NCBI GenBank assembly: GCA_049582065.1
Contig: JBAUTF010000153.1
Span: 1 to 15,559 of the forward strand
DNA from: DATKSS01 sp049582065
Lineage (GTDB): Bacteria > Chloroflexota > Dormibacteria > Dormibacterales > Dormibacteraceae
Length of the DNA stretch: 15,559 bases
Direction of reading: 5' to 3'
Position numbers and translations under genes: made by a program. Positions 13,902-15,559 of this stretch are shown here, piece after piece. The notes beneath the pieces were generated by a model. The model was not told the origin of the DNA. It searched no databases and worked only from the letters and a program-made list of their open reading frames with translations. The stretch's first letter is position 1, and each line of letters starts with the position of its first letter.

Positions 13902-14677
13902 TGCTTGTCCTGGTCCGAGATGAACGACGGGAGCTGGTCGCGCGGCACGCCGGCGGGGCTCGAAGCCTGCACGAGCTCGACGAAGACGTCCTCGAGGTTG
14001 CGACCCTCCGGCACCACCTCTTTCATGGTCCCTTCCTTCAAGACCCGGCCCTTGGCCATGATCGCTACGGTGTCGCACACCAGCTCGACCTCGCTCAGGA
14101 GGTGGCTGTTGAGCAGGATCGCCACGCCGCTCTCCTTCAACCGGTCGATCAGGGCGCGCACGTCGCGGCGGCCCAGCGGGTCGAGGTCGGCGGTCGGCTC
14201 GTCGAGGATCAAGAGCTTGGGGCGGCCGAGGATAGCCTGGGCGATGCCAAGCCTTTGCTTCATGCCTTTGGAGAACTGCCTGATCTGACGGCGCTCCTGG
14301 TCCAGCCCGGCGAAAGCGAGGGTCTCGGGGATCCTGCGCTTGCGGTCTACCTCGTCGAGGCCGAGCAGGCTTGCGAAATAGTCGAGGACCTCGGCTGCGC
14401 GGAGGAACTTCGGGAAATCCGGTTCCTCTGGCGAGAACCCGAGGCCGGTGCGAGCGGCCGGGTTGCCCGGATCCAGGCCGAACAGTGAGACCGTGCCCGC
14501 GTCGGGTCGGAGCAGCCCCGCGATGACCTTGACCACGGTGCTCTTACCGGCGCCGTTGGGGCCTAGCAGGCCGAACGCCTGGCCGGGCTCGAGCTCGAAC
14601 GTGACGCCGTCGACGGCCCACGGATCAGAGCTCCGGTACCGCTTCCGCAGGTCTTTGACGCTGACAACGACGGCCAT
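13898..14677 (-). CDS. ABC transporter ATP-binding protein (NatA/CcmA-type)
   Basis: This 259-aa cytoplasmic ATPase powers the permease encoded next. Walker A is GPNGAGKST (39-47), the Q-loop region reads FSPEEPDF (81-88) as in NatA-type proteins, the signature is FSKGMKQ (135-141, replacing LSGGQ), Walker B LLILDE (155-160), the D-loop TADLDP and the switch H192 follow. All catalytic elements are present. The C-terminal extension after about 215 includes LEDVFVELV, common in ABC-2 exporters. The ATG lies 10 nt downstream of a TATAGT box, implying a leaderless or nearly leaderless mRNA. The start codon overlaps that of the divergent MFS gene in a CCATGG. Confidence 0.93.
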   Translation of the reverse strand: MAVVVSVKDLRKRYRSSDPWAVDGVTFELEPGQAFGLLGPNGAGKSTVVKVIAGLLRPDAGTVSLFGLDPGNPAARTGLGFSPEEPDFPKFLRAAEVLDYFASLLGLDEVDRKRRIPETLAFAGLDQERRQIRQFSKGMKQRLGIAQAILGRPKLLILDEPTADLDPLGRRDVRALIDRLKESGVAILLNSHLLSEVELVCDTVAIMAKGRVLKEGTMKEVVPEGRNLEDVFVELVQASSPAGVPRDQLPSFISDQDKQ

Positions 14678-15559
14678 GGGTCAACCGACTATACAGTGGC
14701 GAGTTATCAATCTCGACTCGCTTCAACGCCGCACTCTGACCTGGGCTGGGCTGGCTGTGGTGCTCACCGCATTCGACGGTTCGGTGCTGGTCCTGGCCCT
14801 GCCCGCGATCGCGGCCGACTTCCACGCCCGCACCCCCGCTCTCTCCAACCTTGGCTCCGTCCTCGCCCTCGGCGCGCTCGGCGCCCTGCCCCTTTCGACG
14901 CTGGCCGATCACTTCGGCCGGCGCAGGCTGATCGCGATCGGGGTCGCGGGTTTCTCGATCGCCAACTTCGTGAGCGCCTTTGCGCCCTCGCTCGCGGCCC
15001 TTGCGGCCCTTCGGCTGGTCGCCGTCTGCTTCGAGGCCCTCGTCGCGGGCGTCGCCACCGCGCTGATCGTGGAGGAGGCGCCCGCATCGCACCGCGGCCA
15101 GGCGGTCAGCGTGCTCGCGCTTCTCGCCGGACTCGGCACCGGGGTCACCGTCATCGCTTATCCGATCGTCGCCCCGCACTGGCGCTGGCTCTTCATGGCA
15201 GGGGGCGTCGGAGTGCTGATCGCGCCGATGATCTGGTTCCGGCTCCCCGAAGGAAGGACCTGGCTTGCGGTGAGGGTCAGCGGCTCGGCGCTCAACCTCC
15301 TGTTCCAACTGCCGTGGCGGCGCCGGGTGCTCATCCTCGCGCTGATGACCGCCCTGCTCGCCGTGCTGCTCGAGCCCGCCGGCCTCCTGTTCACTGTTTA
15401 CGCGAGCGACATCCTTCACATGTCGCCGGCGGCCATCAGCATCCTCATCGTGGTGTCGGGCGTGGCAGGGGCAAGCTCGTATCTTGCGGGCGGTTACCTC
15501 ACCGACCGTTTCGGCCGCCAGGGCCCCGCCATCGCGCTGACCGTGGCCACCGCGGTCGC
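14676..15559 (+). CDS. MFS transporter, N-terminal 294 codons (runs off the right edge)
   Basis: The frame stays open from the ATG at 14676 to the window end. It encodes a short N-terminus then TLTWAGLAVVLTAFDGSVLVL as helix 1 (about 20-42), MFS motif A TLADHFGRRRL (about 75-85), EEAPASHRGQAVS after helix 4, and a second-half motif A-like GGYLTDRFGRQG near the end, with about nine helices in view. Such proteins are proton- or solute-coupled carriers, often of sugars or drugs; the substrate is unknown. The ATG is the only canonical start upstream of helix 1. It overlaps the divergent ATPase start codon by two bases and has no clear SD. The C-terminal helices lie outside the window. Confidence 0.85.
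   Translation, partial: MGQPTIQWRVINLDSLQRRTLTWAGLAVVLTAFDGSVLVLALPAIAADFHARTPALSNLGSVLALGALGALPLSTLADHFGRRRLIAIGVAGFSIANFVSAFAPSLAALAALRLVAVCFEALVAGVATALIVEEAPASHRGQAVSVLALLAGLGTGVTVIAYPIVAPHWRWLFMAGGVGVLIAPMIWFRLPEGRTWLAVRVSGSALNLLFQLPWRRRVLILALMTALLAVLLEPAGLLFTVYASDILHMSPAAISILIVVSGVAGASSYLAGGYLTDRFGRQGPAIALTVATAV
14688..14693 (-). promoter_or_regulatory. Candidate -10 box (TATAGT) for the ABC exporter operon
   Basis: On the minus strand TATAGT ends 10 nt before the ATG at 14677, so a start 6-7 nt downstream would leave only about 3-4 nt of leader. This is the layout of leaderless genes common in Actinomycetota and some other high-GC bacteria. No good -35 box is seen at 17 nt. The box lies inside the first codons of the divergent MFS gene. 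Confidence 0.4.

Noticed and set aside
13902..14078. Longer N-terminus for the ABC permease
   Set aside because: It would lie within the ATPase gene and encode a charged Arg-rich segment. The GTG at 13901 gives the standard GTGA coupling and a normal ABC-2 N-terminus.
14625..15419. Leftward 264-codon frame opposite the MFS gene
   Set aside because: Highly charged low-complexity antisense translation. The plus-strand frame has MFS motif A and regular helices.

Overview
The window is gene-dense, very GC-rich bacterial DNA with frequent GTG and TTG starts, weak or absent Shine-Dalgarno sequences at several genes, and 4-nt stop/start overlaps inside operons. A two-motor helicase-nuclease pair of AdnAB type, a GT87 (PimE-like) mannosyltransferase-type protein and other GT-C membrane enzymes suggest an Actinomycetota genome or a high-GC terrestrial lineage such as Chloroflexota/Dormibacterota. 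The sequence alone does not decide between them. I found no rRNA, tRNA, CRISPR array, transposase or phage gene.

Region 1 (1-6648) is a leftward operon. Two UvrD-type helicases, each fused to a C-terminal RecB-like PD-(D/E)XK nuclease with Fe-S-type cysteines, overlap by ATGA and probably form a heterodimeric DNA-end-resection machine. A small unrecognised gene (about 101 aa) follows 8 nt later. Immediately past its stop is a perfect consensus promoter (TTGACA, 17 nt, TATAAT) firing leftward, with AAGGAGG at the window edge, so another leftward gene probably starts just outside. This promoter is one half of an exactly symmetric dyad whose other half is a near-consensus rightward promoter.

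Region 2 (6649-11587) holds three polytopic membrane proteins of GT-C type on alternating strands: a 605-aa protein with a soluble C-terminal tail (+), a GT87 family protein (-) and an ArnT/PMT_2-like protein (+). They would act on lipid-linked sugars at the outer face of the membrane, probably in envelope glycan or glycolipid assembly. The two divergent gaps (6649-6849 and 9899-10096) carry repeats and a possible 34-aa ORF.

Region 3 (11584-15559) continues the strand alternation with a single-cysteine DsbA/FrnE-like thioredoxin-fold protein (-), a CPBP (CAAX-type) intramembrane protease (+), a hairpin-rich gap (12815-13010), an ABC-2 exporter made of an ATPase and a permease overlapping by GTGA (-), and the first 294 codons of an MFS transporter (+) that runs off the right edge. 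Neighbouring genes often overlap tail-to-tail or head-to-head (26, 4, 20 and 2 nt). No intergenic stretch exceeds about 200 nt.
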